Origin: Type-B symbiont of Plautia stali
GTDB lineage: Bacteria > Pseudomonadota > Gammaproteobacteria > Enterobacterales > Enterobacteriaceae
Direction of reading: 5' to 3'
Assembly (NCBI GenBank): GCA_001485295.1
Contig: BBOA01000008.1
Location: 57,580 to 121,579, forward strand
Length of the DNA stretch: 64,000 nucleotides
Within the stretch, counting starts at the first letter, position 1. Every line of letters begins with the position of its first letter. Positions 50,452 through 63,331 of this stretch are shown in pieces. Below the pieces are notes generated by a model. It had not been told where the DNA came from and searched no databases. It worked only from the letters and a program-made list of their open reading frames with translations. The translations under genes and the position numbers were made by a program.

Positions 50452-50511
50452 GAGTCATTGCATACAGGGCTGTAAATGCAGGCAAGTATAACAAACAGTC
50501 TGCACGCCATT

Positions 50512-51972
50512 CTACTCGCGGCGATGTTCAACTTCCTGACGCCGGAAGATGACCTCCATACGCGCGCCGCCCAGCGAGCTGGATGTGGCAATCACCTGAC
50601 CTTCATACTGTTCCAGAATATCGACCACCACCGCCAAACCCAACCCCTGACCGGGCCGCAGCGTATCGGCGCGCTGGCCACGTACGAAAACCAGATCGCG
50701 CTTACTTTCCGCGATGCCAGGGCCGTCGTCGTCGATAAACAGGTACAACGCATCCTCGGTCTGGCGCGTGCTCACCTCGATAAACTCTAGGCAGTATTTG
50801 CAGGCGTTGTCCAACACGTTGCCCAGCACCTCCATAAAGTCGTTTTTATCGCCGATAAAGGTCACTTCCGGCGAAACGTCCATGGTGATCTCTACGCCTT
50901 TATGCTGATAAACTTTGTTAAGCGCCGAGCAGAGGCTATCGAGTAACGCGGAGACCGGATGCAGGTCACGGAGCAGCGGGTTGTGATCCGCCTGCATACT
51001 GGCGCGGTGCAGATAGTAGCCGATCTGCTGCGAAATACGGCTGATCTGCTCCAGCATCACCGGTTCAGCCTGTTCGATCGTCGGGTCCTTGCCGTTGCGC
51101 AGCGAACGTAGCGTGCTTTGCAGCACCGCCAGCGGCGTCTTCAGACTGTGCGTCAGGTCGGAAAGGGTGGTGTGATAACGGGTATAGCGCTGGCGCTCGT
51201 TGCTTAACAGCAGATTAAGGTTACGCACTAGGCTACGCAGCTCCTGCGGCGGCGAATCGTCGAGGTTCTCACGCTGGCTGGTCTCTAGTTCGCGTATTTG
51301 CGTTGCCAAGTGGCCAATCGGACGCAGGCTCCAGTGCGCCGCCAGCCATAGCAGCGGGATCACCAGAATCAGGTTGGCGGCCAGCACATAGCTAAACCAT
51401 GACCAGACGACGTCCGAATGCTGTAGCTCCTGCGGAATAGAGTCCACTACCACAATGGTCAATGCGGGCAGATTAGTGGTGGCGTCATAGCGGTTGACGG
51501 CGACGGAGTGGGTAAAGGTGTCGTTGCTGTCGTTATCGATCGCGTGTAGTCGCTTTTGCGCCGACAGATCGTCGCCGACCGCCGCCGCGCTGGTACGATT
51601 GGTGGCGTCGATTTCATAAAAATCGGGCTTCAGCAGCCATTCGTGGCGAATTTTCGCTTGGATTTCCGGCACGTCGCGCTGTCGCCACAGCGGCTTACCA
51701 TGCTCATCGTAGATAAATACCAGCGTCGGGAAGTTAAGCGTCATACGCTCTGGCTGCGCGATCGTCAGCCGGTTGTTTTGCCACTGCGCCAGCGTAAAGA
51801 AGAGATTGCTTTCGCCGCGCATCATGCGATAGATGTTCTTATCGAAGCTGAACACGTAGCCGATGACGGCCACCATACCGTACAACAGGGAGAGAAACAG
51901 CACAATGGCCGAGCACGCCAGCAAAAAGCGGGTGCGCAGCGACAGCGGGCGATAGCGTTGAAACCAGCGCAT
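50512..51972 (-). CDS. phoQ: Sensor kinase PhoQ
   Basis: PhoQ has 486 residues: membrane helix about 14-40, periplasmic PAS-like sensor (about 44-190), second helix about 194-212, HAMP, DHp with His275 in [13 protein letters not shown], and ATPase with NACKYCLEF and DDGPGIAES. The periplasmic acidic cluster that binds divalent cations and antimicrobial peptides in E. coli (EDDDDAE) reads DNDSNDT here (about 146-152), with fewer acidic residues. It overlaps phoP by one base. Confidence 0.96.
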   Translation of the reverse strand: MRWFQRYRPLSLRTRFLLACSAIVLFLSLLYGMVAVIGYVFSFDKNIYRMMRGESNLFFTLAQWQNNRLTIAQPERMTLNFPTLVFIYDEHGKPLWRQRDVPEIQAKIRHEWLLKPDFYEIDATNRTSAAAVGDDLSAQKRLHAIDNDSNDTFTHSVAVNRYDATTNLPALTIVVVDSIPQELQHSDVVWSWFSYVLAANLILVIPLLWLAAHWSLRPIGHLATQIRELETSQRENLDDSPPQELRSLVRNLNLLLSNERQRYTRYHTTLSDLTHSLKTPLAVLQSTLRSLRNGKDPTIEQAEPVMLEQISRISQQIGYYLHRASMQADHNPLLRDLHPVSALLDSLCSALNKVYQHKGVEITMDVSPEVTFIGDKNDFMEVLGNVLDNACKYCLEFIEVSTRQTEDALYLFIDDDGPGIAESKRDLVFVRGQRADTLRPGQGLGLAVVVDILEQYEGQVIATSSSLGGARMEVIFRRQEVEHRRE

Positions 51973-52640
51973 CAGAGATCGAAGCGGTACCCCTGACCGC
52001 GTACGGTCGTAATGACTTCATCCTGATGCAGCGCCTGAATTTTTTTACGCAGTCGCCCCATCAGTACGTCGATGGTATGGCTTTCGCGCAGTTCGGCATC
52101 GGGGTAGAGCTGCAGCATTAGGGAATCTTTGCTAACCACTTTGCCGGTGTTGCGGATCAGCGTTTCAACGATGGTATACTCAAAAGCGGTCAGCTTGACC
52201 GGCTGGTCATAGATGGTCAGCTCGCGGCGTGAGAGATCGACCTGAAACGGCGCCATGTCGACAATTTGCGAGGCGTGTCCACTGTTGCGACGCATCAGTG
52301 CCTGCAGGCGCGCGGCCACTTCTTCAATATGAAAGGGTTTGGTGACGTAGTCGTCGGCGCCCGCTTCCAGCGCTTCGACTTTGGCCTGCCAGCCTTCGCG
52401 CGCGGTCAGCACCAGAATCGGCTGATGCACCGACTGACCGCGCCAGCGGCGGATCAGCGACATGCCGTCTTCATCCGGTAGGCCGAGATCGACCAGCGCG
52501 ATATCCGGCAGATACTCCTGCAAAAAGTAGTCGGCTTCCTGTGCGTCCTCTGCGGCGTCGACCTGATGACCCATTTCGCGCAGCTGAACCGCAAGATGAT
52601 GGCGTAGCAGAGCATTATCTTCCACAACCAAAACACGCAT
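51972..52640 (-). CDS. phoP: Response regulator PhoP
   Basis: PhoP has 222 residues, with an OmpR-type receiver (phospho-acceptor Asp51 in [12 protein letters not shown], Lys near 101 in DYVTKPF) and a winged-helix DNA-binding domain ending [12 protein letters not shown]. The stop overlaps the phoQ ATG. Upstream on the minus strand there is a -10-like TATACT and one TGTTTA half of a PhoP box, but the second half is poor; autoregulation is likely from family knowledge only. Confidence 0.97.
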   Translation of the reverse strand: MRVLVVEDNALLRHHLAVQLREMGHQVDAAEDAQEADYFLQEYLPDIALVDLGLPDEDGMSLIRRWRGQSVHQPILVLTAREGWQAKVEALEAGADDYVTKPFHIEEVAARLQALMRRNSGHASQIVDMAPFQVDLSRRELTIYDQPVKLTAFEYTIVETLIRNTGKVVSKDSLMLQLYPDAELRESHTIDVLMGRLRKKIQALHQDEVITTVRGQGYRFDL

Positions 52641-52745
52641 GGCTTGTCCTTACTCTCAGGGCATTGAAGTAAAGATAAAGTATACACAAAAGCGTTTAAA
52701 CAACAGCTTAATGCAGGCAAGGCGAACTCCGCCTGCGTAAACCGG

Positions 52746-54738
<1,993 letters not shown>

Positions 54739-54771
54739 GGTTAATCCTGTCTACGTGTCAGCAAGGCTGAC

Positions 54772-55884
54772 TCAGCCTACGATCAGCGGCAGGCGCTCTT
54801 CGATAATGCCGCCGCCGAGGCACACCTCGCCGAGATAGAACACGGCGGACTGACTTGGCGTCACCGCCGCGACCGGCGCGTCAAAGCGCACCTCAATGCG
54901 ATCGTCGCTGCGCGGCGCGATTTCGCAGGGAATATCGCTCTGGCGGTAGCGTGTCTTCACCGTGCAGCGCAGCGGGGCGGTAATCGGCTGGCGATCGATC
55001 CAGTGCAGCTGCTGGGCGATTAGGCCCACCGACATCAGACGCGGATGGTCGCCGCCTTGCGCCACGATCAGGCGATTGCGCGCCACGTCTTTGTCCACCA
55101 CGTACCAAGGATCGTCGTTGCTCTCTTTCAGGCCGCCGATGCCTAAGCCTTTGCGCTGGCCCAGCGTGTGGTACATCAGCCCCTGATGCTCGCCGACCAC
55201 TTGGCCGTCCACGGTTTCAATCGCGCCCGGCTGTGCCGGCAGATAGCGGCCGAGGAAGTCGCGGAATTTGCACTCGCCGATAAAGCAGATGCCGGTCGAG
55301 TCTTTTTTCTTCGCGGTGATGAGATCGAGCTGTTCGGCGATGCGGCGCACCTCCGGCTTCTCCAGCTCGCCGACCGGGAACAGACTCTGGACGATCTGCT
55401 CGTGGCTCAGCATGTAGAGGAAGTAGCTCTGATCTTTTTTGACGTCGAGACCACGCAGCAGCTGGCTTTTGCCGTCGACGTCCGAGCGGCGCACGTAGTG
55501 GCCGGTGGCGATATAGTCGGCGCCGAGATCTTCCGACGCGAACTCTAGGAAGGCTTTGAATTTGATCTCTTTGTTACAGAGAATATCGGGATTGGGCGTG
55601 CGGCCTGCTTTGTACTCTTCGAGGAAGTGCTCGAAGACGTTGTCCCAATATTCCGCCGCAAAGTTGATTTTATGCAGTTTAATGCCTAGATTGTCGCACA
55701 CCGCCTGCGCATCCGCCAGATCGTCCGCGACGGTACAATACTCCTCGCCGTTGTCTTCCTCCCAGTTCTTCATGAACAAACCTTCTACCTGATAACCCTG
55801 CTGCTGCAGTAACCAAGCGGATACGGAAGAATCGACGCCGCCGGACATACCGACGATCACTTTTTTCTGGCTGTTGTCAGGCAT
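54772..55884 (-). CDS. mnmA: tRNA-specific 2-thiouridylase MnmA
   Basis: MnmA puts sulfur on U34 of Lys, Glu and Gln tRNAs. It has 370 residues. The N-terminal PP-loop reads [16 protein letters not shown]; the catalytic cysteines are in [13 protein letters not shown] and in GICFIGE. The C-terminal beta-barrel carries the tail [16 protein letters not shown]. It is intact while the flanking hflD and nudJ are broken. Confidence 0.96.
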   Translation of the reverse strand: MPDNSQKKVIVGMSGGVDSSVSAWLLQQQGYQVEGLFMKNWEEDNGEEYCTVADDLADAQAVCDNLGIKLHKINFAAEYWDNVFEHFLEEYKAGRTPNPDILCNKEIKFKAFLEFASEDLGADYIATGHYVRRSDVDGKSQLLRGLDVKKDQSYFLYMLSHEQIVQSLFPVGELEKPEVRRIAEQLDLITAKKKDSTGICFIGECKFRDFLGRYLPAQPGAIETVDGQVVGEHQGLMYHTLGQRKGLGIGGLKESNDDPWYVVDKDVARNRLIVAQGGDHPRLMSVGLIAQQLHWIDRQPITAPLRCTVKTRYRQSDIPCEIAPRSDDRIEVRFDAPVAAVTPSQSAVFYLGEVCLGGGIIEERLPLIVG

Positions 55885-55924
55885 GATGCACTCTTGATTA
55901 AGATAAAAAATAAGCGCTATATTC

Positions 55925-56166
55925 TATCATACGTCAGCGTGGCGCGCACCCTGTTACCACAGCCACACGATTTCAACGACCAACGGCGAACGCAGACGAT
56001 AATCTGCTCTGGCCTGCTGCGCCACCAGCAGCGTTTCGTCTGCTTCCAGATGACCCGCGGGCTGGTTCCAGGTAGACGGCCGTCGACCGACTCTTCCATT
56101 ACTAACACCTCGCCTTCAGCCTGCACGATACAGGCGACGGTGACATAGAGGTTTAAATATCGATCC
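55925..56166 (-). pseudogene. nudJ: nudJ phosphatase (Nudix), internally deleted
   Basis: The sequence NLYVTVACIVQAEGEVLVME and ESVDGRLP, then in the next frame WNQPAGHLEADETLL, is the NudJ N terminus. The Nudix box and about 65 following residues are missing, and the tail RLRSPLVVEIVW resembles the family's LRSPLVAESI segment. The gene normally lies between mnmA and rluE. The tail sits about 40 bases upstream of mnmA. Confidence 0.85.
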
Positions 56167-56208
56167 TCCGGGATTGTTAACCTAACGTTATCGAAAAAAG
56201 AGGCAGCT

Positions 56209-56727
56209 TCAGGCTTTCTCGTCAATTTCGCGCCACTCGCCCGCCGCCAGCGCATCGAGCCGGTAGTCGCCTATGAGCGCAGCGGATCAGACGCAGCGTC
56301 GGGTGCCGATATGCGCTGTCATGCGGCGCACTTGACGATTCTGAACCTCGTAGAGCGTCACTTTCAGCCAGCTAGTCGGGATCGCCTTTCGTTCGCGGAT
56401 CGGCGACCTTTTCGACGCCGGCGGGCAGCGCCGGGTCATCTTTTAGATTAACGCCATGACGCAGCACTGCCAGATCCGCTTCCTGCGGCTTGCCCTCTAC
56501 TTGCACATAGTAGATCTTGTCGGTGCTCTTGCCGGGCTGCGTCAGCGCCGCCTGCTGCGTACCGTCGTTGGTCAGCACCATCATCAAAATATGGCAGAAC
56601 ACCGAATGGTTTGTTTGTTAAATAATACGACATGTCGCGGCCCGCGCCGCGGCGGCTTGCGCCTGAGAGCCGCGCGGCGCGTGGCCAGCACGTTTATACT
56701 ATTGAATTTGCCAAGAACTTTTCGCAT
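56209..56727 (-). pseudogene. rluE: rluE 23S rRNA pseudouridine synthase, disrupted
   Basis: Readable parts are [40 protein letters not shown] and [10 protein letters not shown], then [18 protein letters not shown], and LAGEWREIDEKA. The catalytic GRLDRDSEG block between the first two is deleted, and at least two more shifts and an internal loss follow. RluE modifies U2457 of 23S rRNA. It is divergent from icd, as in E. coli. Confidence 0.9.
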
Positions 56728-56853
56728 GAGATTTGCAGCCGGTGACAATCGGCGCATTATAACGTGAAACAGAGACGATTGGCGCGGCGTAAATATTCAA
56801 CTATCATGGCGTTACATCTTACAATTTATTAACAAAATGCCCGGGAGAGGTTA

Positions 56854-58104
56854 ATGGAAAGCAAAGTAGTTGTTCCGGCGGAAGGTCAAAAAATCACCCT
56901 AGATCAGGGCAAGCTTAATGTACCGTCTAACCCGATCATTCCTTACATCGAGGGTGATGGCATTGGCGTGGACGTTTCTCCGGTTATGCTGAAAGTGGTT
57001 GACGCCGCGGTGAAGAAAGCCTATAACAGCGAGCGCAAAATCTCTTGGATGGAGATTTACACTGGCAAGAAATCTGTTGAGCTTTACGGCCAAGACGTCT
57101 GGCTGCCGCAGGAAACCCTCGACCTGATCAAAGAGTACCGCGTTGCCATCAAAGGCCCTCTAACCACGCCAGTTGGCGGCGGCATCCGTTCGCTGAACGT
57201 GGCGCTGCGTCAGAAACTTGACCTTTACGTCTGCCTGCGTCCGGTTCGCTATTACAAAGGCACACCAAGCCCGGTCAAACGTCCTGAAGATACCGCTATG
57301 GTGATCTTCCGTGAAAACTCGGAAGATATCTATGCGGGCATCGAGTGGAAAGCGGGTTCTGTCGAAGCGGACAAAGTGATTAAGTTCCTGCGCGACGAAA
57401 TGGGCGTGAAGAAAATCTGTTTCCCACAGAATTGTGGCATCGGCGTGAAGCCGTGTTCGGAAGAGGGCACCAAGCGCTTAGTGCGTGCGGCGATCGAATA
57501 TGCGATTACCAACGACCGCGACTCTCTGACAATGGTACACAAAGGCAACATCATGAAGTTCACCGAAGGCGCGTTCAAAGACTGGGGCTACCAGCTGGCG
57601 AAAGAAGAATTCGGCGCCAAGCTGCTGGACAGAGGCCCGTGGATGAATATTAAAAACCCGAACACCGGCAAAGATATCATCGTGAAAGATGTAATTGCCG
57701 ATGCGTTTCTGCAGCAGATCCTGCTGCGTCCGGCTGAGTACGACGTCATCGCCTGTATGAACCTGAACGGCGACTACATCTCTGACGCCTTGGCGGCGCA
57801 GGTTGGCGGCATCGGTATCGCACCGGGCGCGAATATCGGCGACGAGTGCGCGCTATTCGAAGCGACCCATGGCACCGCGCCGAAATATGCGGGTCAGGAC
57901 AAAGTGAACCCAAGTTCCGTGATCCTATCCGCCGAGATGATGCTGCGTCACCTACAGTGGTTCGAAGCGGCTGACCTGATTGTTAAAGGCATGGAAAGCA
58001 CGATCGCCAACAAGACCGTGACCTATGACTTCAAGCGTCTGATGGAAGGTGCTAAACTGCTAAAATGTTCAGAGTTTGGCGACGCCATCATCGAAAATAT
58101 GTAA
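56854..58104 (+). CDS. icd: Isocitrate dehydrogenase (NADP)
   Basis: Icd makes 2-oxoglutarate in the TCA cycle. It has 416 residues, the E. coli length. Ser113 in [13 protein letters not shown] is the site phosphorylated by AceK. NADP-binding [16 protein letters not shown] and metal-binding [15 protein letters not shown] are present. GAGAGG lies before the ATG. The C-terminal end, an integration site of e14 in E. coli, is whole, and I see no duplicated 3' end downstream. Confidence 0.97.
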   Translation: MESKVVVPAEGQKITLDQGKLNVPSNPIIPYIEGDGIGVDVSPVMLKVVDAAVKKAYNSERKISWMEIYTGKKSVELYGQDVWLPQETLDLIKEYRVAIKGPLTTPVGGGIRSLNVALRQKLDLYVCLRPVRYYKGTPSPVKRPEDTAMVIFRENSEDIYAGIEWKAGSVEADKVIKFLRDEMGVKKICFPQNCGIGVKPCSEEGTKRLVRAAIEYAITNDRDSLTMVHKGNIMKFTEGAFKDWGYQLAKEEFGAKLLDRGPWMNIKNPNTGKDIIVKDVIADAFLQQILLRPAEYDVIACMNLNGDYISDALAAQVGGIGIAPGANIGDECALFEATHGTAPKYAGQDKVNPSSVILSAEMMLRHLQWFEAADLIVKGMESTIANKTVTYDFKRLMEGAKLLKCSEFGDAIIENM

Positions 58105-58120
58105 TACGCATTATGTTCTC

Positions 58121-58155
58121 ACGCCGATCGCCGCGCTGGCGGTCGGCGTTTTTTT
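58121..58155 (+). terminator. icd terminator
   Basis: ACGCCGATCGCC GCGCT GGCGGTCGGCGT followed by seven T, 17 bases after the icd stop. Confidence 0.85.
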
Positions 58156-58546
58156 CGCGGTATGGATGCAGTCGTTATTTTTCTGTTACGCTGTCTGTTT
58201 ATGAAATAAACCAAAGTGAAAATGTTACTTCTAAATAAATAACTTTCTCTGCTACGTAATTCCTCGCTTCAATTTATTATAAATAACATAAAATGGACAT
58301 TTGTTCTTTTTAGAATTTGAAAAGCACAAGCGCACTTTTAGTCATTGATGTAGATCATGCTTGTTGCGCAACGAAAACGTAAAGTATCACTTGTATGTTG
58401 TTAGATGATCCGGCTCAAATAACCTCATAAAAATATAATCTTTATATTATTGGTCATTAAAACTAACCCTGTTGATGCAGGTTTTTTGCTCTTTTAATAT
58501 GCCGTCATCGCGACAAGGTCGCCTCAGTTATTAAAAGAAAGAGCAA
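58156..58546. other. AT-rich intergenic region
   Basis: 391 bases, markedly richer in A and T than the flanks. It lacks any credible ORF. It could carry the aqpZ promoter; I cannot place boxes with confidence. Confidence 0.5.
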
Positions 58547-58848
58547 ATGTTGAAAAAATGACGGCTGAATTTTCAGGCACCTTCTGGCTGGTTTTTGGCG
58601 GCTGTAGAAGTGCGGTGCTTGCCGCCGCCTATCCGCAGCTGGGTATTGGCTTCACTGAGGTCGCACTCGCGTTTGGCCTGACGGTATTAACCATTGCTTA
58701 TGCGGTGGGATATATTTCCGGCGGCCATTTTAATCCGGTGGTCACGCTGGAACTGTGGGCAGGCAGCCGCTTTACCGCTAAAGCGGTGGCGCTTTATATT
58801 CTCGCTCAGCTGCTGGGCGGCATCGTGGCAGGCGGGGGTTCTGGCTAG
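58547..58848 (+). pseudogene. aqpZ: aqpZ aquaporin, frameshifted and truncated
   Basis: ATGTTGAAAAAATGACGGCT should read MLKK(L)[11 protein letters not shown]; one missing base stops it at codon 5. In the shifted frame [33 protein letters not shown] and QLLGGIVAG follow, including the first NPA-type motif (NPV). The gene ends after about 98 residues, so the second half with the other NPA motif is missing. Confidence 0.92.
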
Positions 58849-58859
58849 CGCCCCTCGAT

Positions 58860-59960
58860 TTTACTGATGCCCGCGAACAGCAAACACAGCCTGATCCTCA
58901 TGATTCGGCGACGCGCGCAGATCGGCGTTGCACACCGAAATATAGTGTTGGAATACGCGAAGAAACAGGCTGCTTGACGGGGGAGCCTACACCTTTGCTG
59001 CGACTGCTGTTTTTATTAATGGGCGCGGCCAGCTGGCCCGCGCTGCTGATAGCCGGCATGCTCTGCCTCGGCGCCAGCTTGGGCATCGTGCTGAATAGTC
59101 TGTACCACGGCACGCTGTCTTTTGCTGGGTCTGTTTTTAACCGCTGAAGGGTTGCTGCAGGCTTAGCGCGCGAAGCGGTTTCGACTCGCCTACGCAGGTT
59201 AACGCGCTGTCGCTGCTGCTTACCGCGCCGCATGAGAAGGGCGACTGCGTCTTGGCGATCTTCGCCAACTGGCCGGATCCCCATAGGGTTTGCCGCGGCG
59301 CTACCGCTATTTACCTGCAAAGGGGTGCGCAAACCGCACGGCTTCGACTATCCCCACGTGGCCTACGCGTCCGCGCCCGCCAGTGCGCCGTTGACCATTT
59401 ATATCTGGACGCCGCTGGGATTGGGCAGCGTCGCCGGACGTCGCCATCGATCATTGAGGAAAAGTCTCGACCGTCCACACCTCGCTGGCGACAGGCGACG
59501 GGCTCTACGCTTAGGCGGCTTTCTGCATATGCTGCATGCGCGCGAAGAGAATGACGTTGCCGGCTTCCACCAGCTCTCGCTGGGACAGGAGATCAAAGCT
59601 TGGTACCTGCCGGATAAGCGCCTTTAGCTGCCGCACTACAACCAGCATGCGCTGATAAATTAACGGGCGAGTCACGGTCGGGATTGCCGCGACAAGCCTG
59701 ACGTCGCACAACTGCTCGACCAGCGTGATGCAGACGCTCGACGTCGCCACCGAAGGCATGCGCGGCTTACGCGGCTATGCGGCGCTGCTCAATCCCGACT
59801 TCTAGCTGCTGAGTCTGATTCGCAGCTTGGCAGAGGGAATGACCTAGACGCTTGGTCTGGTGATGGATTATGTCGAGATGCTGAGGCGCGTGCTGGCGTC
59901 TCAGCTGGCCGGCTGCGGCAGCGCATTATTCATGTGCCGGGAAAAAACCGGCAGATAAAA
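58860..59960 (+). pseudogene. Unrecognised decayed coding region
   Basis: About 1.1 kb with coding-like, GC-rich composition but no frame open for long. Readable stretches on the plus strand include LLIAGMLCLGASLGIVLNSL, then TAPHEKGDCVLAIFANWPDP, ALPLFTCKGVRKPHGFDYPH, VAYASAPASAPLTIYIWTPL, FHQLSLGQEIKAWYLPDKRL, and RGLRGYAALLNPDF. A terminator follows on the plus strand, and several TAGs stand before LLS, TLG and LPHYN as if from CAG. I do not recognise the family; two genes may be involved. A hydrophobic part near the start suggests a membrane or exported product. Confidence 0.5.
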
Positions 59961-59981
59961 AAGCTTGTCAGACAGAATAAG

Positions 59982-60008
59982 GCCGGGAAAGTTATTCCCG
60001 GCGCTTTT
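59982..60008 (+). terminator. Terminator after the decayed region
   Basis: GCCGGGAA AGTTA TTCCCGGC then GCTTTTT. It supports plus-strand orientation of the unrecognised pseudogene. Confidence 0.75.
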
Positions 60009-60329
60009 TGCGCGTTGATCTGCGCTTTTATCGGCGGCTGAGCTTGCCGCCGACGCGTCCGGCTTCGACAGCATGTTCGCGATTATATTTAAAATTACTA
60101 CTGCTCAAAAGAGTTTAAACGCGAATTAACTATGTGGGGAGAATGGCGATTTTGCAATGTGGCATTTGAGATGAATATTTAGCGTTTTTCATGGCGTAGC
60201 GTAAATAAAGACGCGCGGAAAAGCACAGTCTAATTGCCTAGTAACTAACGAAAAATAACGTTAATATGTACAAATATTTATATATTGTATGCGTATCACA
60301 AAATATCAGCCATTTTCTTGGTGAAGCGC
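60009..60329. other. Intergenic, nothing recognised
   Basis: 321 AT-rich bases between the two terminators. No supported ORF or RNA. Confidence 0.5.
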
Positions 60330-60362
60330 AAAAAAGCAGCGTCCTGAAGAGCAGGACGCTGC
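60330..60362 (-). terminator. glgX terminator
   Basis: GCAGCGTCCTG CTCTT CAGGACGCTGC followed by six T on the minus strand, 17 bases after the original glgX stop. Confidence 0.9.
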
Positions 60363-60378
60363 GTGTGAGGGTAATAAT

Positions 60379-62456
60379 TTACGGCCGACGGAACAGCGCG
60401 AGGCTGCGGCCTTCCAGTTCGAAATCCTTCTCTTTGGTAATAACCAGCCCATGGTTTTCGCTGTCGAAGGTGGTCAACTCTAGCACCCAGCCGCCTTCGC
60501 CGAACTGCGGGATGCGGAACGGCACTGTGTGCCTTCAAACGGGTTAATCAGCACTAGCATATCGTGCCAGATGCCTTCCTCGGTTTGCAGGTCCGGTCTG
60601 CCGATGTAGACGCCGAGTGTCGAGCCTTCTTCCCACTGCTCTTCTTGTTGGAAGCCGCCGCCGGCGTTAAACCACTTGATCTCCATACCGTCGCGCCAGT
60701 TTTCGCGGCGCAGCAGCAGCTGCTCGGCGCGCAGGCGAATAACGTGGCGCGTAAACTTACGCAGCGCCTCGGCGCTGGCGGGCAGGTTATCCCAGTGCAC
60801 CCAAGAGATCTCGCTGTCCTGACAATAGCCGTTGTTGTTGCCTAGCTGGCTGCGCCCGAACTCGTCCCCTGCCAGCAGCATCGGCGTGCCGTGGGAGAAA
60901 AAGAGCGTGGCGAGGAAGTTACGCTTCTGACGCTCGCGCACTGCGTTGATGCCTTCATCCTCGGTCGCGCCTTCCGCGCCGTAATTGTAGGAGCGGTTAT
61001 CGTTATGGCCGTCGTTGTTATCCTCGCCGTTCTCTTGGTTGTGCTTCTCGTTGTAGGAGACCAGATCGTTCAGCGTAAAGCCGTCATGGGCGGTGATAAA
61101 GTTGACGCTCGCCCAGGGACGGCGGCCGCACTGATCGTAGAGGTCGCCGGAGCCGAGCAGGCGCGCGGCGAAATCGTTAGAGACGTTATCGCCTTTCCAG
61201 TATTCGCGCACCGTATCGCGGTATTTGTCGTTCCACTCCGCCCAGCCCGGCGGGAAGCCGCCGACCTGATAGCCGCCGGGGCCGATATCCCAAGGTTCGC
61301 CGATCAGCTTCAGCTTTGACAACACCGGATCCTGCATCATGGCATCGAAGAAACCGCCGCGCTGGTCGAATCCTTCCGGCTTGCGGCCAAGAATGGTGCC
61401 GAGGTCGAAGCGAAAGCCGTCGATATGCATCGATTTCGCCCAGTAGCGCAGCGAGTCTATCACCATCTGCAGCACGCGCGGATGGGAGGTGTTCACCGTG
61501 TTGCCGGTGCCGGTATCGTTGATGTAGTAGCGATGCTGGTCAGGCAGGGTGCGGTAGTAGGAGAAGTTGTCGATCCCCTTGAACGAAAGCGTCGGCCCCA
61601 GCTCGTTGCCTTCCGCCGTGTGGTTGTAGACCACGTCGAGGATCACCTCAATACCGGCGTCGTGAAAGGCGCGCACCATGTCGCGGAAGCCTTGGATGCC
61701 GCGCGGTCCGTAATAGCGCGGCGTCGGGGCGAAAAAACCGATGGAGTTGTAGCCCCAGAAATTTTTCAGCCCTTTATCCAGCAGATGCTGGTGGTTCGGG
61801 AACCAGTGGACCGGCAGCAGCTCCACCGAGGTGATGCCTAGGCTTTTGATATAATCGATCGTGGCTTTGTGTCCCATACCTTCATAGGTGCCGCGCAGCG
61901 CCTCCGGCAGCGCCGAATTGAGCTGGGTAAAGCCTTTCACATGCGTCTCGTAAATCACCGCGTTCGGCCAAGCGATATTAGGACGGTTGTTGTCCTGCCA
62001 TTCGAATTCGTTGGGATCGATTACCTGACACTTGGGCATAAAAGGCGTGCTGTCGCGGGTGTCGAAGGTCAGATCCTTATCCTCGTGCAGTAGATCATAG
62101 GCGAAGTGCGCCTCGTTCCACTCGATATTACCCGCCAGCTCGCGCGTATAGGGATCGATCAGCAGTTTGTTGCGGTTAAAACGATGCCCGTTCTCGGGAT
62201 CGTAGGGACCGTGAACGCGATACCCGTAAAGCGCGCCCGGCTTCAGGCCCGGCACGTAGCCGTGCCACACTTCATGGGTGAACTCCGGCAGCGTTAGGCG
62301 CGCGATTTCATGCTGGCTGCTCTCATCAAATAGGCAAAGCTCGACCCTTTCGGCATGCGCGGAAAAGAGGGCGAAGTTGACCCCTTCGCCATCGTAGTTG
62401 GCGCCTAACTGCTGACTCGAACCGGCCGTAATTTCAAAGTGTGTACCCTCAGACAT
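60379..62456 (-). pseudogene. glgX: glgX glycogen debranching enzyme, 3' frameshift
   Basis: GlgX (GH13 isoamylase type) cleaves alpha-1,6 branches. The open frame (60480-62456, 658 residues) holds the N-terminal CBM48-like domain and the whole catalytic barrel: nucleophile Asp in GFRFDLGT, acid/base Glu in LIGEPWDIG, and TAHDGFTL. A 2-base insertion in an ACAC run near 60530 turns LINPFEGT(VPFRIPQF) into QCRSAS and ends the protein early. The true tail (GWVLELTTFDSENHGLV to LEGRSLALFRRP) is readable in the other frame to 60381. About 50 C-terminal residues are lost, so some activity might remain. It abuts treY. Confidence 0.85.
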
Positions 62457-63250
62457 TTATCTCTCTCCATCCAGTAAAACGCTATCCACAAAAACCGCGA
62501 TGAACGACATCGTGTTTCTATCCTGCCAGACGCTGATAAGCACCAGCGGCGCGCCGCTGGTGAGCGCGACAAGGCTAAGTCGATCGGTCAGGTCACACAT
62601 TTCTCCCGTGAAAATATTACGGTAGCGGCACTGCGCCAGCGGCTCAGCTACGGCGAGAGCTCGGCACCACCACGATGAGCGCGCTGTGCATCCGCGCGTG
62701 TGCGACGGCCTCGGTCCCGCCGATCGCCAGCGGCAGATAGTCACCGTGGCGGAGCAGCGCTACGTGCTGCTGGCGCAGCGGCAGCAGCGTGGCAATGACC
62801 TGCTGTTCTAGCTGGCCGCTTTGCTATCCTTCCGGTGCGGAGAAATCGCCGGTTTTGTCTAGCATGCTTTGCAGCGCATCGAAATCCGGCTTCAGATATC
62901 GGGATCGACTAGGCTAAAGTTCAGCACTTCACTGCCCTGATAGATATCCGGCACGCTTGGCGCGGTGAGCTTAATGACCTGTCTGGCTGAGCGAGTTGGT
63001 CAGGCTGGTTTCGTAGGCCTCGTTGCCGTCCGCGCAGTTGGTGCGCAGCTTCGCGTCGCGCAGCGCTTTCTCGACGAAGCCGGTAAAGCGCGGTTCGATA
63101 ACCGCTAGATCTTCGGCGTCGGGCCCGCCAGCGCATGATAGAGCATCCACTTCACCGCCGGTTACGGCGCGGGGCCGCTGGCGAACGCTACCCCGCGTCG
63201 CGGTTCATCTGTCGCCAGCACGCGACATGCTGCGCCCAGCGCTGCATGAT
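62457..63250 (-). pseudogene. treY: treY maltooligosyl trehalose synthase, C-terminal remnant
   Basis: In shifting frames the sequence reads [64 protein letters not shown], then LLPLRQQHVALLRHGDYLPL and YRNIFTGEMCDLTDRL. This is the C-terminal third of TreY, which makes the trehalosyl end on maltodextrins. The stop overlaps nothing but is directly followed by the glgX ATG, so treY-glgX formed an operon. The N-terminal two thirds are missing; a recombinase gene begins 80 bases beyond. Confidence 0.8.
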
Positions 63251-63331
63251 GCGGCGTGCGATATTTGAAGCCAAAACGTGCGATAAATGACAGGCTACTT
63301 TTGTTTCCATCAGTGCAACGAAATTACACTG

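Noticed and set aside
52641..52720. PhoP box for autoregulation upstream of phoP.
   Set aside because: Only one TGTTTA half-site is clear; the second half at the required spacing is poor, so I do not list it as a site.
58104..58560. Prophage or e14-like element at the icd 3' end.
   Set aside because: No integrase, no phage genes and no duplicated icd 3' end found downstream within the window.
58860..59960. PAAR/Rhs-like identity for the decayed region, because one frame reads AVFINGRG near its start.
   Set aside because: The similarity is a few residues in a broken frame and the rest does not support it.
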